Assembly: GCA_026993785.1 (NCBI GenBank)
Contig: JALWRZ010000012.1
Span: 61,817 to 125,816 of the forward strand
From: DHVE2 group archaeon
GTDB lineage: Archaea > Thermoplasmatota > Thermoplasmata > Thermoplasmatales > Aciduliprofundaceae
Direction: 5' to 3'
Length of the DNA: 64,000 bases
Shown here piece by piece: positions 10,054 to 19,904 of this stretch. Under the pieces are notes generated by a model. It was not told the DNA's origin, did no database searches, and worked only from the letters and a program-made list of their open reading frames with translations. A program made the translations under genes and the position numbers. The first letter of the stretch is position 1. Every line of letters starts with the position of its first letter.

Positions 10054-11238
10054 ATGGCCAAGGACGAGATAGAGAGTAAGATCCTGGGATACGATTACGA
10101 TCGGGAGGAGCTTTTAAGGCAGATAAGGATACTTGAGGATGAGAAGAGATATCTTGAAGCGGAGCTTAGAAGGCTTCAGAACGAGGTGGAGCGTCTGAGG
10201 AAGGAGATAACCCGTATGAAGGCTCCTCCTCTTCTTGTTGGTACCATTGAGGATGTTCTGGATAATGATAGAATTGTTGTAAGAAGCACCGCAGGTCCTT
10301 CCTTCGTTGTGAATATCTCCCAGTATGTACCCAAGGACCAGATTCGGCCAGGGGCAAAGGTCGCGCTAAATAAGCAGAGCTTTGCCATCGTGCATCTAAT
10401 CCCCGAATCCTATGACCCAGCTATAGCTGCGGCGGAAATAATTGAGAAGCCACAGGTTACCTATAACGATATAGGGGGGCTGGATAAGCAGATAAGGGAG
10501 ATAAGAGAGGCTGTTGAGCTTCCGCTTCTAAAGCCAGAGCTGTATAAGAAGGTGGGAATTGAGCCACCCAAAGGTGTGCTCCTTGCTGGACCACCTGGAA
10601 CAGGTAAGACACTCCTGGCCAAAGCCGTGGCTCATCACACCCATGCCACATTCATAAGAACTGTGGGCAGCGAGCTTGTGAGAAAATATATAGGAGAGGG
10701 TGCAAAGCTTGTGAGGGACCTGTTCGACCTGGCCAGAAAAAAGGCGCCCAGTATAGTTTTCATCGATGAGATAGATGCCATAGGGGCAAGAAGACTGGAC
10801 CTGGCAACCTCAGGAGATAGGGAGGTGCAGCGCACGCTTATGCAGCTTCTCGCCGAGATGGATGGTTTCGAGCCCTTGGACAATGTGAAAATAATAGCTG
10901 CAACCAATCGTCCCGATATACTGGATGAGGCCCTTCTGAGACCTGGCAGATTTGATAGAATCATACTTGTGCCCTATCCAGATTTCGATGCAAGGTTGGA
11001 GATACTGCAAATTCACACCCGCAGAATGAACCTGAAAGATGTGGATCTTAAGGCCATAGCAAAGAAAACGGATGGCTTCACAGGCGCAGATCTGAAGGTA
11101 ATATGCATGGAGGCGGGAATGTTTGCCATTAGAGATGAGAGAGATTATGTGACCCAGGAGGATTTTGAAAAGGCTATAAAGAAGTTCTTGCACTCCGATG
11201 AAATGAGGAGGGAATCTGCCGGAGAGATGTTCGCTTAA
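10054..11238 (+). CDS. pan: Proteasome-activating nucleotidase (AAA+ ATPase)
   Basis: N-terminal coiled coil, OB domain, Walker A GPPGTGKT, Walker [12 protein letters not shown], second region of homology. Confidence 0.93.
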   Translation: MAKDEIESKILGYDYDREELLRQIRILEDEKRYLEAELRRLQNEVERLRKEITRMKAPPLLVGTIEDVLDNDRIVVRSTAGPSFVVNISQYVPKDQIRPGAKVALNKQSFAIVHLIPESYDPAIAAAEIIEKPQVTYNDIGGLDKQIREIREAVELPLLKPELYKKVGIEPPKGVLLAGPPGTGKTLLAKAVAHHTHATFIRTVGSELVRKYIGEGAKLVRDLFDLARKKAPSIVFIDEIDAIGARRLDLATSGDREVQRTLMQLLAEMDGFEPLDNVKIIAATNRPDILDEALLRPGRFDRIILVPYPDFDARLEILQIHTRRMNLKDVDLKAIAKKTDGFTGADLKVICMEAGMFAIRDERDYVTQEDFEKAIKKFLHSDEMRRESAGEMFA

Positions 11239-11247
11239 GGGATAGAT

Positions 11248-12753
11248 ATGGAAGAGGTTGTTGATAGCAAAGCTGTTGAGCTTCCATACGAGAAAGAGCA
11301 GGGTAGGGAGAGATTAAAGAGGGTTGGCATCATTTACGGCGAGGTAGGAACCACGCAATTCACCTTCTCGGTGACTGGAAGCGTTGAGCAAGGAGACTAC
11401 GTACAAGTTCTCCACGAAAAATTCGGCTGGGTTCTGGGACGGGTGGACGAGATAAAGAGAAAAACCAATCTGAGTATAGAGAAGGCAAAGGAGATGCTCC
11501 TTGGTAGCGATATAGAGGTAAAGGAGATGCTCTCTGCAACCGTGGTGGTGATCGGTTACAGGGATCGTAAAGGTTTCTTACAATATCCCCGCATTCCATT
11601 TAGAGTGGGGAGCATCGTGTATTTAGCCCAAGATTCCTTCATCAAGAAAGTTATTGGTATAGAGGAGATAAAGAACACCGGCGCATATATAGGCCGATTG
11701 TTCAGATACAGAAGTATTCCCATATATCTTGATATTAATGCTATGGTGCAGAAGCATGTGAGCATACTTGCCAAAACTGGAGCTGGAAAAAGCTATCTTA
11801 CAGGCGTACTTCTGGAGGAATTGCTCAAGCATGGGGTAACAGCAGTGGTTGTTGATTCCCATGGAGAATACCCATCCCTGAAGTATCCCGCAAAGAAAAC
11901 CAAGCTGCACGATGAGTTCAAGGTAAAACCCAGGGGCTATGCCTCTAAAATCAAGGTGTTTAGTCCAGACCCGCAGCTTAACAATGCCAAGCCCCTAAAA
12001 TTCACCCTAGCAGCTATGACCCCCAGAGAGCTCTTGAACCTCATGAACCTAGATGCAAGGCAGTATCTCATCCCCCTTAGAAAAGCCATGGATCTACTCA
12101 AAATGTCCCGAAAGTACTTTACCATAAGGGACATAATAAGGCTGCTGGAATCGGAGGAAAACAATAATTTAGCGCCGCTGATTTCGCAACTGGAATATCT
12201 GGATGAGATGGGGGTATTCGATAAGAAGGGTACAAGAATTGATGAAATCGTGGAAAAGGGAAAGCTCTCCATCATAAATCTGCGGGGCATACCCCCGGAT
12301 ATTCAGGAACTGGTGGTTCAAAGACTCTCCATGGCACTGTTTGAACTCAGAAAAAGAGGGAAAATCCCACCCCTCATGTTAGTTATTGAGGAGGCGCATA
12401 ACTATGCGCCACAGCAGGGTATGTCCTCTGCAACAAAGATACTTAGAACCATAGCCTCCGAGGGAAGAAAGTTCGGTTTAGGACTATGCATAATCTCCCA
12501 GAGACCTGCAAAGGTGGATAAGAATATCCTTTCACAGTGCAACACACAAATCATTCTTAAGGTCACCAACCCCAATGATCTCAAGGCCATTGGAAACTCT
12601 GTTGAGGGATTAACAAAAGGCTCCCTGGAAGAGATTCAGAGACTTCCTGTGGGCGTGGCTCTTGTCACTGGAGGAAACATCTCTATGCCTCTGTTTGTGG
12701 AAATCAGACCCAGGGAAACAAAACACGGTGGCGAGAGTGTAAAGGTGATATGA
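11248..12753 (+). CDS. herA: HerA-family DNA translocase/helicase
   Basis: N-terminal HAS-barrel, Walker A AKTGAGKS, 'VVDSHGEYPSL', Walker B LMLVIEEAHNY, 'IISQRP' motif. Confidence 0.85.
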   Translation: MEEVVDSKAVELPYEKEQGRERLKRVGIIYGEVGTTQFTFSVTGSVEQGDYVQVLHEKFGWVLGRVDEIKRKTNLSIEKAKEMLLGSDIEVKEMLSATVVVIGYRDRKGFLQYPRIPFRVGSIVYLAQDSFIKKVIGIEEIKNTGAYIGRLFRYRSIPIYLDINAMVQKHVSILAKTGAGKSYLTGVLLEELLKHGVTAVVVDSHGEYPSLKYPAKKTKLHDEFKVKPRGYASKIKVFSPDPQLNNAKPLKFTLAAMTPRELLNLMNLDARQYLIPLRKAMDLLKMSRKYFTIRDIIRLLESEENNNLAPLISQLEYLDEMGVFDKKGTRIDEIVEKGKLSIINLRGIPPDIQELVVQRLSMALFELRKRGKIPPLMLVIEEAHNYAPQQGMSSATKILRTIASEGRKFGLGLCIISQRPAKVDKNILSQCNTQIILKVTNPNDLKAIGNSVEGLTKGSLEEIQRLPVGVALVTGGNISMPLFVEIRPRETKHGGESVKVI

Positions 12754-13043
12754 TGCAAGAAATTAAGGAGGAAACGCTGGAACATTATTTCTCCGTGACA
12801 AAAAAAGCTCTGGAGACAGTTAAGATCGCTCCTCCTCAGAACTCGCATCTTCGCAGCATTGCCGAGGATTTTCTGAACATGGCCCGCTCCTACTTCTCAG
12901 ATGCCCAGTATTTTCGGAAAAAGGGTGATTATGTACGCGCTTTAGGCGCCGTTTATTACGCCCACGCCTGGCTTGATGCCGGTGCAAGACTTGGCCTATT
13001 CGATGTGGGAGATGACCACGAGCTATTTACCCTTGCAAGATGA
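12750..13043 (+). CDS. DUF357-like archaeal protein
   Basis: 97 aa; 'DFLNMARSYFSDAQYFRKKGDYVRALGAVYYAHAWLDAGARLGLF' typical of the DUF357 helical family; 4 nt overlap with herA. Confidence 0.75.
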   Translation: MMQEIKEETLEHYFSVTKKALETVKIAPPQNSHLRSIAEDFLNMARSYFSDAQYFRKKGDYVRALGAVYYAHAWLDAGARLGLFDVGDDHELFTLAR

Positions 13044-14438
13044 TTAGAGTGAGGAGATGGCCACATATCCCCCATTTTTCCTTATGATTATATTCTCCCT
13101 TAGTAATGCTTCAAAAATCTTCGAGGTCCTATCCTCGAGACCACGCTCCTCTATTTTCTTTTCAAAGTATTCATAGCTCCACCCTTCAGGGCGAAGGGTG
13201 TTGAGCTCCCATAGTACCCTGTTTATGATTCTCTCCACCCTTTTCTTCTCGCTTAATGCTGCAAGTTCTCTTCGTAGCCGATCCTGAAGCACGTCCTCCA
13301 ATCTTTCAAGCACGTGAATATAGAAGAGCTGTACCTTATCTCCAGGATTTCCCATATTCAAGCGTTCCCAGGAGTTAAGGAGCCTTGCGAGATGCTCTCC
13401 AAAACCATTCACATTGGCCATATCCATCACTATACCCATCTTCATAGCCTCCGAGAGAAGAGGCAGTTCCTTTTCGAGTTTTCCTATAAGCCTTTCCTTG
13501 AAAATATCTACACTTTCATCGGTCATCAGGGGACGCTCTAAATGCTTCTCAAGTACATAACGTGCGATGTCAAGGCCATATTCCCTAATCTCATCACCAT
13601 ACACCTGAATTTCTTCTCTGGTGGGGATAAAAGGGATATCCGAGACTCCTATAATCTCTTCCATTCTGATATCACTTTGGGTGAAGGCGCTCTTTTCCCA
13701 TTCCCTGCCCTTTCTTTTCGAGTAGAATTTAAGCGCTGATCTGCTGGCCAGAGACTGATATTTTATCTTCAAGTCCCCTCTAACCTGAATTTCAAAATCA
13801 TCGAGGTAGTGCAATCTCACCTTGACAGTATTTTTTCTAAGCAATGGGTGAAGAGAGAGAAGAAGTTCCCTGACCGCGGAGAAATCTGAAGCGTAGTATT
13901 TAGAGAGGGTATCCAGAAAGCTCAGGGTACAGCCACCAATCCGGAAGAGATAGCCAGATGAGGAGAGAAAGTATGGAACCATGGCATCCCTTAACCTCTC
14001 TGGAAAGGATAAATCCAGGATATTGTATATCTTTCTTCCATCCAGTCCGCTCTTCTCCAAGGATAGATACTTCTCCAAACTTATAGGCTTGAGCTTTTCT
14101 ACCAGGATAAATCTTCCACTTAGGTGTGAGAACTGAGAAAAATCGAGAATCCTACCCTCTATTTCTGCAACTCGAGGTAATTTGCCAAGGCGGCGGGAAA
14201 TTACCGCAGGCAATACAGGAAAGCCATCCTCTGGAAATGGTGTTATACCAACTACTTCAAAATCACCAACTAACGTAGATAGGGAGGACCAGGACCTTTC
14301 CCTCAGCTCGGCCGAGTTTGGAAGCTTTACCGTAAATCCCTGAAAGATGAGCCACTCCCCCACCCGCGTAGTGGGTTTTAAAAATCTAAGCTTAAACTTC
14401 TCGCTAAGTTTCTGGGGAAGGATATACTCCTCCATCAT
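13044..14438 (-). CDS. Uncharacterised protein with possible N-terminal OB-like region and C-terminal winged helix
   Basis: 464 aa; ends in a wHTH-like segment (RIINRVLWELNTLRPEGWSYEYFEKKIEERG...ALLRENIIIRKNGGYVAI). No recognised catalytic motif. Confidence 0.6.
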   Translation of the reverse strand: MMEEYILPQKLSEKFKLRFLKPTTRVGEWLIFQGFTVKLPNSAELRERSWSSLSTLVGDFEVVGITPFPEDGFPVLPAVISRRLGKLPRVAEIEGRILDFSQFSHLSGRFILVEKLKPISLEKYLSLEKSGLDGRKIYNILDLSFPERLRDAMVPYFLSSSGYLFRIGGCTLSFLDTLSKYYASDFSAVRELLLSLHPLLRKNTVKVRLHYLDDFEIQVRGDLKIKYQSLASRSALKFYSKRKGREWEKSAFTQSDIRMEEIIGVSDIPFIPTREEIQVYGDEIREYGLDIARYVLEKHLERPLMTDESVDIFKERLIGKLEKELPLLSEAMKMGIVMDMANVNGFGEHLARLLNSWERLNMGNPGDKVQLFYIHVLERLEDVLQDRLRRELAALSEKKRVERIINRVLWELNTLRPEGWSYEYFEKKIEERGLEDRTSKIFEALLRENIIIRKNGGYVAISSL

Positions 14439-14659
14439 CTGTACACGCTGTACTTGTACAGCAAATCAATCAGCTTTTTGGCCAGTTTCTCATCAATTAC
14501 TCCCTCTTCCTTCTTCTGAAGAATGTAGTCCTTTGCCTCTCTTATTCCCATGTTGGATGCTTTTGCGTATATAGTGCCCTTAAGTGAGCCCTGAATCCCT
14601 TCTGGCAAATCCTTTAAAAGCTGTCCCAGAAGATACCTGAACTCATAATCCTTCCTCAT
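14435..14659 (-). CDS. Small uncharacterised helical protein, operon partner of the 464-aa protein
   Basis: 74 aa from the internal ATG (MRKDYEFRYLL...); ORF track gives 97 aa from 14728. A TATA-like ACTTATATT lies inside the longer version; 4 nt overlap with the next gene. Confidence 0.55.
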   Translation of the reverse strand: MRKDYEFRYLLGQLLKDLPEGIQGSLKGTIYAKASNMGIREAKDYILQKKEEGVIDEKLAKKLIDLLYKYSVYR

Positions 14660-14835
14660 ATTTAGCTTTCTTACCCTTTTCACACACTCCCCATGGGCTG
14701 GGGGATAATATAAGTTGCGGTTATTCAAAAAAGAAAAAATTAGGAGGAGGGCGCTACTTCCAGCAAATAGGCTGGAGAATTGCCTGCAAAATTTAGAAAA
14801 CTCGAATCAAAAATATCATATCGTTGCATTTACAA

Positions 14836-16275
14836 CTAAAATTCCTCCAGATCGCTCTGGAAGCGTATTTTCTCGCCTTTAATTGGCACGGGATATCTTC
14901 CCGTGAGGCATCCCAGGCATATATCATTTCCGGGTAGCCCTATGGCTTCTACCAAACCATCTATGCTTATATAACCGAGAGAATCCGCGCCTATAATCCT
15001 GGCAATTTCTTCTATGCTTCTGCCCGTGGCGATGAATTGGTCCCTGGTCTTCATATCAATACCCAGATAGCAGGGCGCAATGATAGGTGGAGAGCCAATG
15101 CGAACATGCACCTCCCTTGCACCGGCATCCTTGAGCATTTTTACTATCTTGCGCATAGTATTACCCCTCACGATACTGTCGTCCACCAGTACTATGCTGC
15201 GATTCTCAATTACCGATTTCACAGGGCTCAGTTTCATATTTATCTCCATAACCCTGCTTTCTTGAGAGGGCATTATGAACGTTCTCTCCACATACCTATT
15301 CTTCATAAGTCCTTCAGCGTAGGGTATTCCGCTCTCCTCTGCGTAACCCAGTGCATGGGCTCTCCCTGAATCGGGCACGGGAATTACGAAATCCGCCTTG
15401 GCTGGATGCTCTCGAGCTAAGATTCTGCCTATTTTCCTTCGAACCTCATATACAGAGCGCCCATCGATAACGCTATCAGCCCTGGCAAAATACACATACT
15501 CGAACATGCAGTGGGCCTTGTTCTTTCTTTCGAATACGTAATGGGTCACAAATCCATCCTTTTTAATTTCCACAATCTCCCCCGGTAGCACATCACGAAG
15601 AAATTCGCCACCCAAGGCATGAAAGGCTGTGCTCTCAGAGGCAACCCCGTAACCATCACTTATCTTTCCCAGGGCCAGAGGTCTTATGCCCAAAGGGTCT
15701 CGTATTGCGAATAGCCTATCATCTATGAGAAGTGCAAGAGAGAAAGCACCCACGAGTCTGCGCACGGTGTTTTTTAGACCCTGAATTACTCCGTGTTTTG
15801 TTATTTCGTAGGCAAGGAGCCTCGCTATGACCTCACTATCGCTCTTTGTAACGAATGCGGAGCCCATGGAGCCAAGGAAATTCTTGAGCTCCTCCACATT
15901 AACTATCTCCCCGTTATGGGCCACCGCAATCTCATGCTCCATGGTGTAAATATGAATGGGCTGGGCATTCTCAGGCTTGGAACCCCCCATGGTTGAATAT
16001 CTCACATGACCTATACCCACATTACTGCTGAGAGAGTCCAGAATCGAGGAATTGAAAACCTCATGTACGAGCCCCATCCCCTTATATACCGATATAGTAT
16101 TATTCCGATATGTAGCTATGCCTGCGCTTTCCTGGCCCCTGTGCTGAAGGGCCCGCAGAGAGAAATAAAGAAACCTGGAAACATCTAAAGAGGAGGAAAA
16201 ACCCGCTACCCCGCAGTACTCATTTCTTTTTCTTGGCCCAAGAGTAGGATCTCCATCGCGGGGCAGGATATCCAC
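14836..16275 (-). CDS. purF: Amidophosphoribosyltransferase
   Basis: Ntn Cys context 'NEYCGVAGF', 'LRALQHRGQESAGIA', PRPP loop 'IVLVDDSIVRGNT'. Start uncertain; only ATG in frame lies inside rpl37e. Confidence 0.93.
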   Translation of the reverse strand: MDILPRDGDPTLGPRKRNEYCGVAGFSSSLDVSRFLYFSLRALQHRGQESAGIATYRNNTISVYKGMGLVHEVFNSSILDSLSSNVGIGHVRYSTMGGSKPENAQPIHIYTMEHEIAVAHNGEIVNVEELKNFLGSMGSAFVTKSDSEVIARLLAYEITKHGVIQGLKNTVRRLVGAFSLALLIDDRLFAIRDPLGIRPLALGKISDGYGVASESTAFHALGGEFLRDVLPGEIVEIKKDGFVTHYVFERKNKAHCMFEYVYFARADSVIDGRSVYEVRRKIGRILAREHPAKADFVIPVPDSGRAHALGYAEESGIPYAEGLMKNRYVERTFIMPSQESRVMEINMKLSPVKSVIENRSIVLVDDSIVRGNTMRKIVKMLKDAGAREVHVRIGSPPIIAPCYLGIDMKTRDQFIATGRSIEEIARIIGADSLGYISIDGLVEAIGLPGNDICLGCLTGRYPVPIKGEKIRFQSDLEEF

Positions 16276-16387
16276 AGTGGGAACACCTCTTTGTATGAAT
16301 ATTATAACTTCTATGACCGCATCTCCTACACACTATATGGGTATGCTTCTTGTTTCGTTTTCCCATTGATGCTGTACCCTTACTCAT
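16220..16387 (-). CDS. rpl37e: Large ribosomal subunit protein L37e (eL37)
   Basis: Manual translation: MSKGTASMGKRNKKHTHIVCRRCGHRSYNIHTKRCSHCGYPAPRWRSYSWAKKKK* (55 aa), CxxC...CxxC zinc ribbon. Below the ORF-track length cutoff; overlaps the purF 5' end. Confidence 0.95.
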   Translation of the reverse strand: MSKGTASMGKRNKKHTHIVCRRCGHRSYNIHTKRCSHCGYPAPRWRSYSWAKKKK

Positions 16388-16397
16388 CTAAATCACC

Positions 16398-16634
16398 TCA
16401 AGGGGGCGAGATGTATATCACATTATCTCCTCTCACTATTATGATATTGTGCACACCTTTGGATTCTCCATCTATTATCTCTTCCACATTTTTAAGCACC
16501 AGATTCAGATGCTGGTCATAGCCATCAAGCATGCCTCTGTACTCCTTGTTTCCTTTCATAGCCACTAACACAGGCTTGTTCAGGCTTTCGTGGAGAACAT
16601 GAAGCGGTTTAAGCTGAGTTGCCATTTCCATCAC
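16398..16634 (-). CDS. Sm-like (Lsm) archaeal RNA-binding protein
   Basis: Sm1/Sm2 motifs '[34 protein letters not shown]...[11 protein letters not shown]'; immediately upstream of rpl37e, a conserved archaeal arrangement. Confidence 0.93.
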   Translation of the reverse strand: MMEMATQLKPLHVLHESLNKPVLVAMKGNKEYRGMLDGYDQHLNLVLKNVEEIIDGESKGVHNIIIVRGDNVIYISPP

Positions 16635-16687
16635 TTGCCCTTGTATCTCCTTCCCCTATTTAAAATTTTGGCGTTGCCTCCATATTC

Positions 16688-17989
16688 ATGCTCCCCACAA
16701 AAATTTTTAACGGGGAAAATGATAAACAAGGGATGATAAAAAATCTCGGAGAGTTGTGTTCCCATGGCCGAAAAGAGCTACGAAGAATGCTTCTTCCCCT
16801 TGCGGATACCCTACTGGAGGAGATTAACGCAGGGAACATAGTGAAGGAAAGGGTAAAATTGGTGGGAGATTCCCTTCAGATAGGTTCTCAGAAATGGAAT
16901 CTTCGGAGGAAGCGCATATTTGTGGTGGGATTCGGAAAAGCCTCTCTCCCTATGGCCCAGAGTCTCCGCGATATCCTGGGGAATAGAATTATTGGCGGCA
17001 TAATAAACACACCCTTCCCCGGAAATTTAGAAGGCTTCAAAATAAATGTGCTTCCCCATCCGCTACCGGATAAAAGAACAGTAAAGGCATCAAGGGAAAT
17101 TCTGGAGTTTGTGAAAAAGCTGAAGAAGAATGATCTTCTTATTGTTCTTATTTCCGGTGGCGCTTCTGCACTTTTCGAAGTGCCCAATAATATGAGCATT
17201 GGAGAGGAGCGAAGAATCGTGGATAAGCTGCTGCGAAGCGGTGCGGATATAAAGGAGATAAACAAAATTAGAATTGCCATTTCCGCGGTTAAAGGTGGAA
17301 AATTCCTGAGATATGTGAATTCTGCCCATTGTATAGCTCTCATCATTTCCGATGTTTTAGGACCTCCCCAATTGGTAGGCTCAGGACCTACATATCCCCA
17401 GAGCTATGATATCTCGGAAATCGTGGAAAAATACGGATTGCAGGGAATACCGTCAATTCAGGATATGGGCAGTATATCCACTGAATGCACCAATGTGGTG
17501 CTCGCCGACAACACCTATGCCCTAAAAAAGGGAAAGATCCTCGCGGAGAAGATGGGCATACCTGCTCGAATTTTCCCCCACTTTCTTAAAGGGGAGCCAT
17601 CGCAGATTTACCGCCATATTCTCGAGATGGCAGAAAAGGGAGAACTTTTGCTATTCGGTGGAGAAACCACAGTCAACGTAGGAAATTCCAAGGGATTAGG
17701 CGGTAGAAATCAGGAGTTTGTTCTCTATCTGGCAAGAGAGGCCCCGAAGAATTCGTGTTTTATCTGTCTAGGCACCGATGGCATAGATGGCCCTACCGAT
17801 GCAGCCGGAGGAATAGGTGATGATTTATCGCTTGCAAGAATAAAGAAAGAAGGCGTGGATATAGATAAGGAGCTTAGTCACCATAACTCGTATTATGTTC
17901 TCAAAAAAATAGGGGATCTTGTGATTACGGGATACACTGGAACCAATCTGGCGGACATATGCATCTTCTATCAAGCTAAAGCTCCCTGA
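16688..17989 (+). CDS. Glycerate 2-kinase (DUF4147/MOFRL family)
   Basis: 'VVGFGKASLPMAQ', 'LIVLISGGASALFEVP', C-terminal 'GTDGIDGPTDAAGGIGD...GYTGTNLADI'. Start may be the ATG at 16733. Confidence 0.85.
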   Translation: MLPTKIFNGENDKQGMIKNLGELCSHGRKELRRMLLPLADTLLEEINAGNIVKERVKLVGDSLQIGSQKWNLRRKRIFVVGFGKASLPMAQSLRDILGNRIIGGIINTPFPGNLEGFKINVLPHPLPDKRTVKASREILEFVKKLKKNDLLIVLISGGASALFEVPNNMSIGEERRIVDKLLRSGADIKEINKIRIAISAVKGGKFLRYVNSAHCIALIISDVLGPPQLVGSGPTYPQSYDISEIVEKYGLQGIPSIQDMGSISTECTNVVLADNTYALKKGKILAEKMGIPARIFPHFLKGEPSQIYRHILEMAEKGELLLFGGETTVNVGNSKGLGGRNQEFVLYLAREAPKNSCFICLGTDGIDGPTDAAGGIGDDLSLARIKKEGVDIDKELSHHNSYYVLKKIGDLVITGYTGTNLADICIFYQAKAP

Positions 17990-18086
17990 TTCTCTCCCAT
18001 ATCCTCTTGGCTCTCTCATCCAGTATCTTTTCCTCGAGGTTCCGAAGAAGTTCCTCCCCGCTTATTCTCTTCTTTTTGCGCAACAT
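17976..18086 (-). CDS. Putative 36-aa charged helical microprotein
   Basis: Manual translation MLRKKKRISGEELLRNLEEKILDERAKRIWERIREL*; ATG lies 1 nt beyond the cupin stop codon (18088-18090); overlaps the convergent kinase end by 14 nt. Confidence 0.4.
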   Translation of the reverse strand: MLRKKKRISGEELLRNLEEKILDERAKRIWERIREL

Positions 18087-18087
18087 A

Positions 18088-18477
18088 TCACTTCTTTATG
18101 GGTATGATGCATATGAATTTCCAGAGTCCGTCGCCTGTATTACGGTACCAGTGGGGCACATCCGGTTCGATGTAGGCAAAGTTTCCCGCAGAAACTTCAA
18201 CCTCTTCTTCACCTGCACCTATTATACCCTTGCCTTCCAGCACAAAGATTTCATGCTCCCATGGATGCTGATGCCTGGCGATCACGCCACCAGGTTCAAC
18301 AGTGAAAAGACGCATTGCATAATTCTCCGCACCCTGCTCTTCCCTTATGAGCCACTGTATCCAAACACCTCGGGTTTCCTCTCCATCGATGCCTGTCATC
18401 TCCACCTTTTCCTTCTTCACCTTATCCACATGCGACACATACATAGTAATCCCCATGCCCGCATACAATTCTCTCAC
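18088..18477 (-). CDS. Cupin-domain protein
   Basis: 'PGGVIARHQHPWEHEIFVLEGKGIIGAGEEEVEVSAGNFAYIEPDVPHWYRNTGD' double-stranded beta-helix metal-binding motifs. Confidence 0.85.
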   Translation of the reverse strand: MRELYAGMGITMYVSHVDKVKKEKVEMTGIDGEETRGVWIQWLIREEQGAENYAMRLFTVEPGGVIARHQHPWEHEIFVLEGKGIIGAGEEEVEVSAGNFAYIEPDVPHWYRNTGDGLWKFICIIPIKK

Positions 18478-18995
18478 TATAAACCTTTCTTTCTATTAAT
18501 CTCCTCCATAACCTGGGTGGCCTTTTGAAGCGGATAGCTGGTAGCCCTCGATGTGGTAACGGCGATTTTGCCCCACCGGGTGTACAATTTATCCGGGTGT
18601 GCCTGGGAAATTGAGTAAAACAGAAGATAGGAACCGATTAATGCGGTGAGCATCATCCCCATGCCCCAGTAGGCACCTGTTAGCGAAGAGAAGAAGAGAG
18701 AAACGCCTATTTTGAAAAACATGATGTTGAAAATAGAGTACACCACAAGGAATAGAAGCCACAGGGAAAACCACAGAAATATCCCTCGTGTAGGATATAC
18801 ATGCTTGCCTCTCTCCCGAAGAATCCGAGAATCGTGGTTGAGATACGCTATTTTCCTCCCGCTGAGAAGCGAAGTCCCCCAAGAAATCACAGCGAGAAGC
18901 AGGGAGAGGATAGAGGCAAATGTTCGAAATTGAAACAGCAAAATTATAAAAGATAACAGGAGAAGAGCGATGCCGGCTACATACACACCTTTCAT
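18477..18995 (-). CDS. Integral membrane protein, unknown function
   Basis: 172 aa with four hydrophobic segments. Confidence 0.6.
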   Translation of the reverse strand: MKGVYVAGIALLLLSFIILLFQFRTFASILSLLLAVISWGTSLLSGRKIAYLNHDSRILRERGKHVYPTRGIFLWFSLWLLFLVVYSIFNIMFFKIGVSLFFSSLTGAYWGMGMMLTALIGSYLLFYSISQAHPDKLYTRWGKIAVTTSRATSYPLQKATQVMEEINRKKGL

Positions 18996-19037
18996 AGGGC
19001 ATCAAGTGAAAAAAAGAAAATAAATGAAGTAGTGCAG

Positions 19038-19904
19038 CTACTTATACACCTTCTCCAGCACCTGCGGGATTTCCCACGGGAACTCTGCCACAGGAACGCC
19101 TGCTTCATTGAACGCCTTTATCTTGCTCTCCGCGGTTCCTTTGCCACGGGTTATTATGGCTCCTGCGTGTCCCATTCTCTTGCCCGGCGGTGCAGAGCGT
19201 CCAGCAATATAGGCCACGACTGGTTTGCTCACGTTTTTCTTTATGTATTCTGCCGCTTCCTCTTCCGCCGTTCCACCTATTTCGCCCACCAACACGATAG
19301 CTTCAGTATCATCGTCTTTCTCAAAGAGCTCCAGAACATCCACGAAATTCAATCCCGTAATTCGATCTCCGCCAAGCCCTATAACCACACTTTGACCGTA
19401 GCCATTGAGGGTTAAAGCGTTCACTATCTCATAGGTGAGCGTACCACTACGAGATGCGACGGCTACAGTACCCTTGCGGAATATGTGATTGGGCATGATA
19501 CCTATCTTCGTCTTTCCAGGCACCGTAATTCCTGGACCATTGGGGCCTATAACCACATATCCATGGCTCCTGGCATAGGTTACGATTTCCAGAGCATCGT
19601 GCAGAGGAACCTTCTCCGTGAGGATATACACCACTCGGATTCCGTGATACATTGCCTCGAAGGCTGCATCCTTCACAAATCTCGCAGGCACAGCAATCAT
19701 GGTTGCATCGGGCTCGTGAACCATGGCTTCCTCCACCGTATCGTAAACGGGAACATCATGCACCTTCATGCCACCCTTTCCGGGCGTTACACCTGCAACT
19801 ACCTTGGCGCCAAATTTTATCATCTCTCCACTGTGAAAAGAGCCCTGATGCCCGGTTATGCCCTGCACTATTATCCTTGTATTTTCATCCACAATCACGC
19901 TCAT
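19038..19904 (-). CDS. sucD: Succinyl-CoA ligase (ADP/GDP-forming) alpha subunit
   Basis: 'RIIVQGITGHQGSFHSGEMIKFG', CoA-binding domain, active-site His region 'MGHAGAIITRGKGTAE'. Confidence 0.95.
   Translation of the reverse strand: MSVIVDENTRIIVQGITGHQGSFHSGEMIKFGAKVVAGVTPGKGGMKVHDVPVYDTVEEAMVHEPDATMIAVPARFVKDAAFEAMYHGIRVVYILTEKVPLHDALEIVTYARSHGYVVIGPNGPGITVPGKTKIGIMPNHIFRKGTVAVASRSGTLTYEIVNALTLNGYGQSVVIGLGGDRITGLNFVDVLELFEKDDDTEAIVLVGEIGGTAEEEAAEYIKKNVSKPVVAYIAGRSAPPGKRMGHAGAIITRGKGTAESKIKAFNEAGVPVAEFPWEIPQVLEKVYK

Noticed and set aside
18007-18528. 173-aa plus-strand ORF
   Set aside because: Antisense to the cupin gene, which has clear family motifs; composition is shadow-like.
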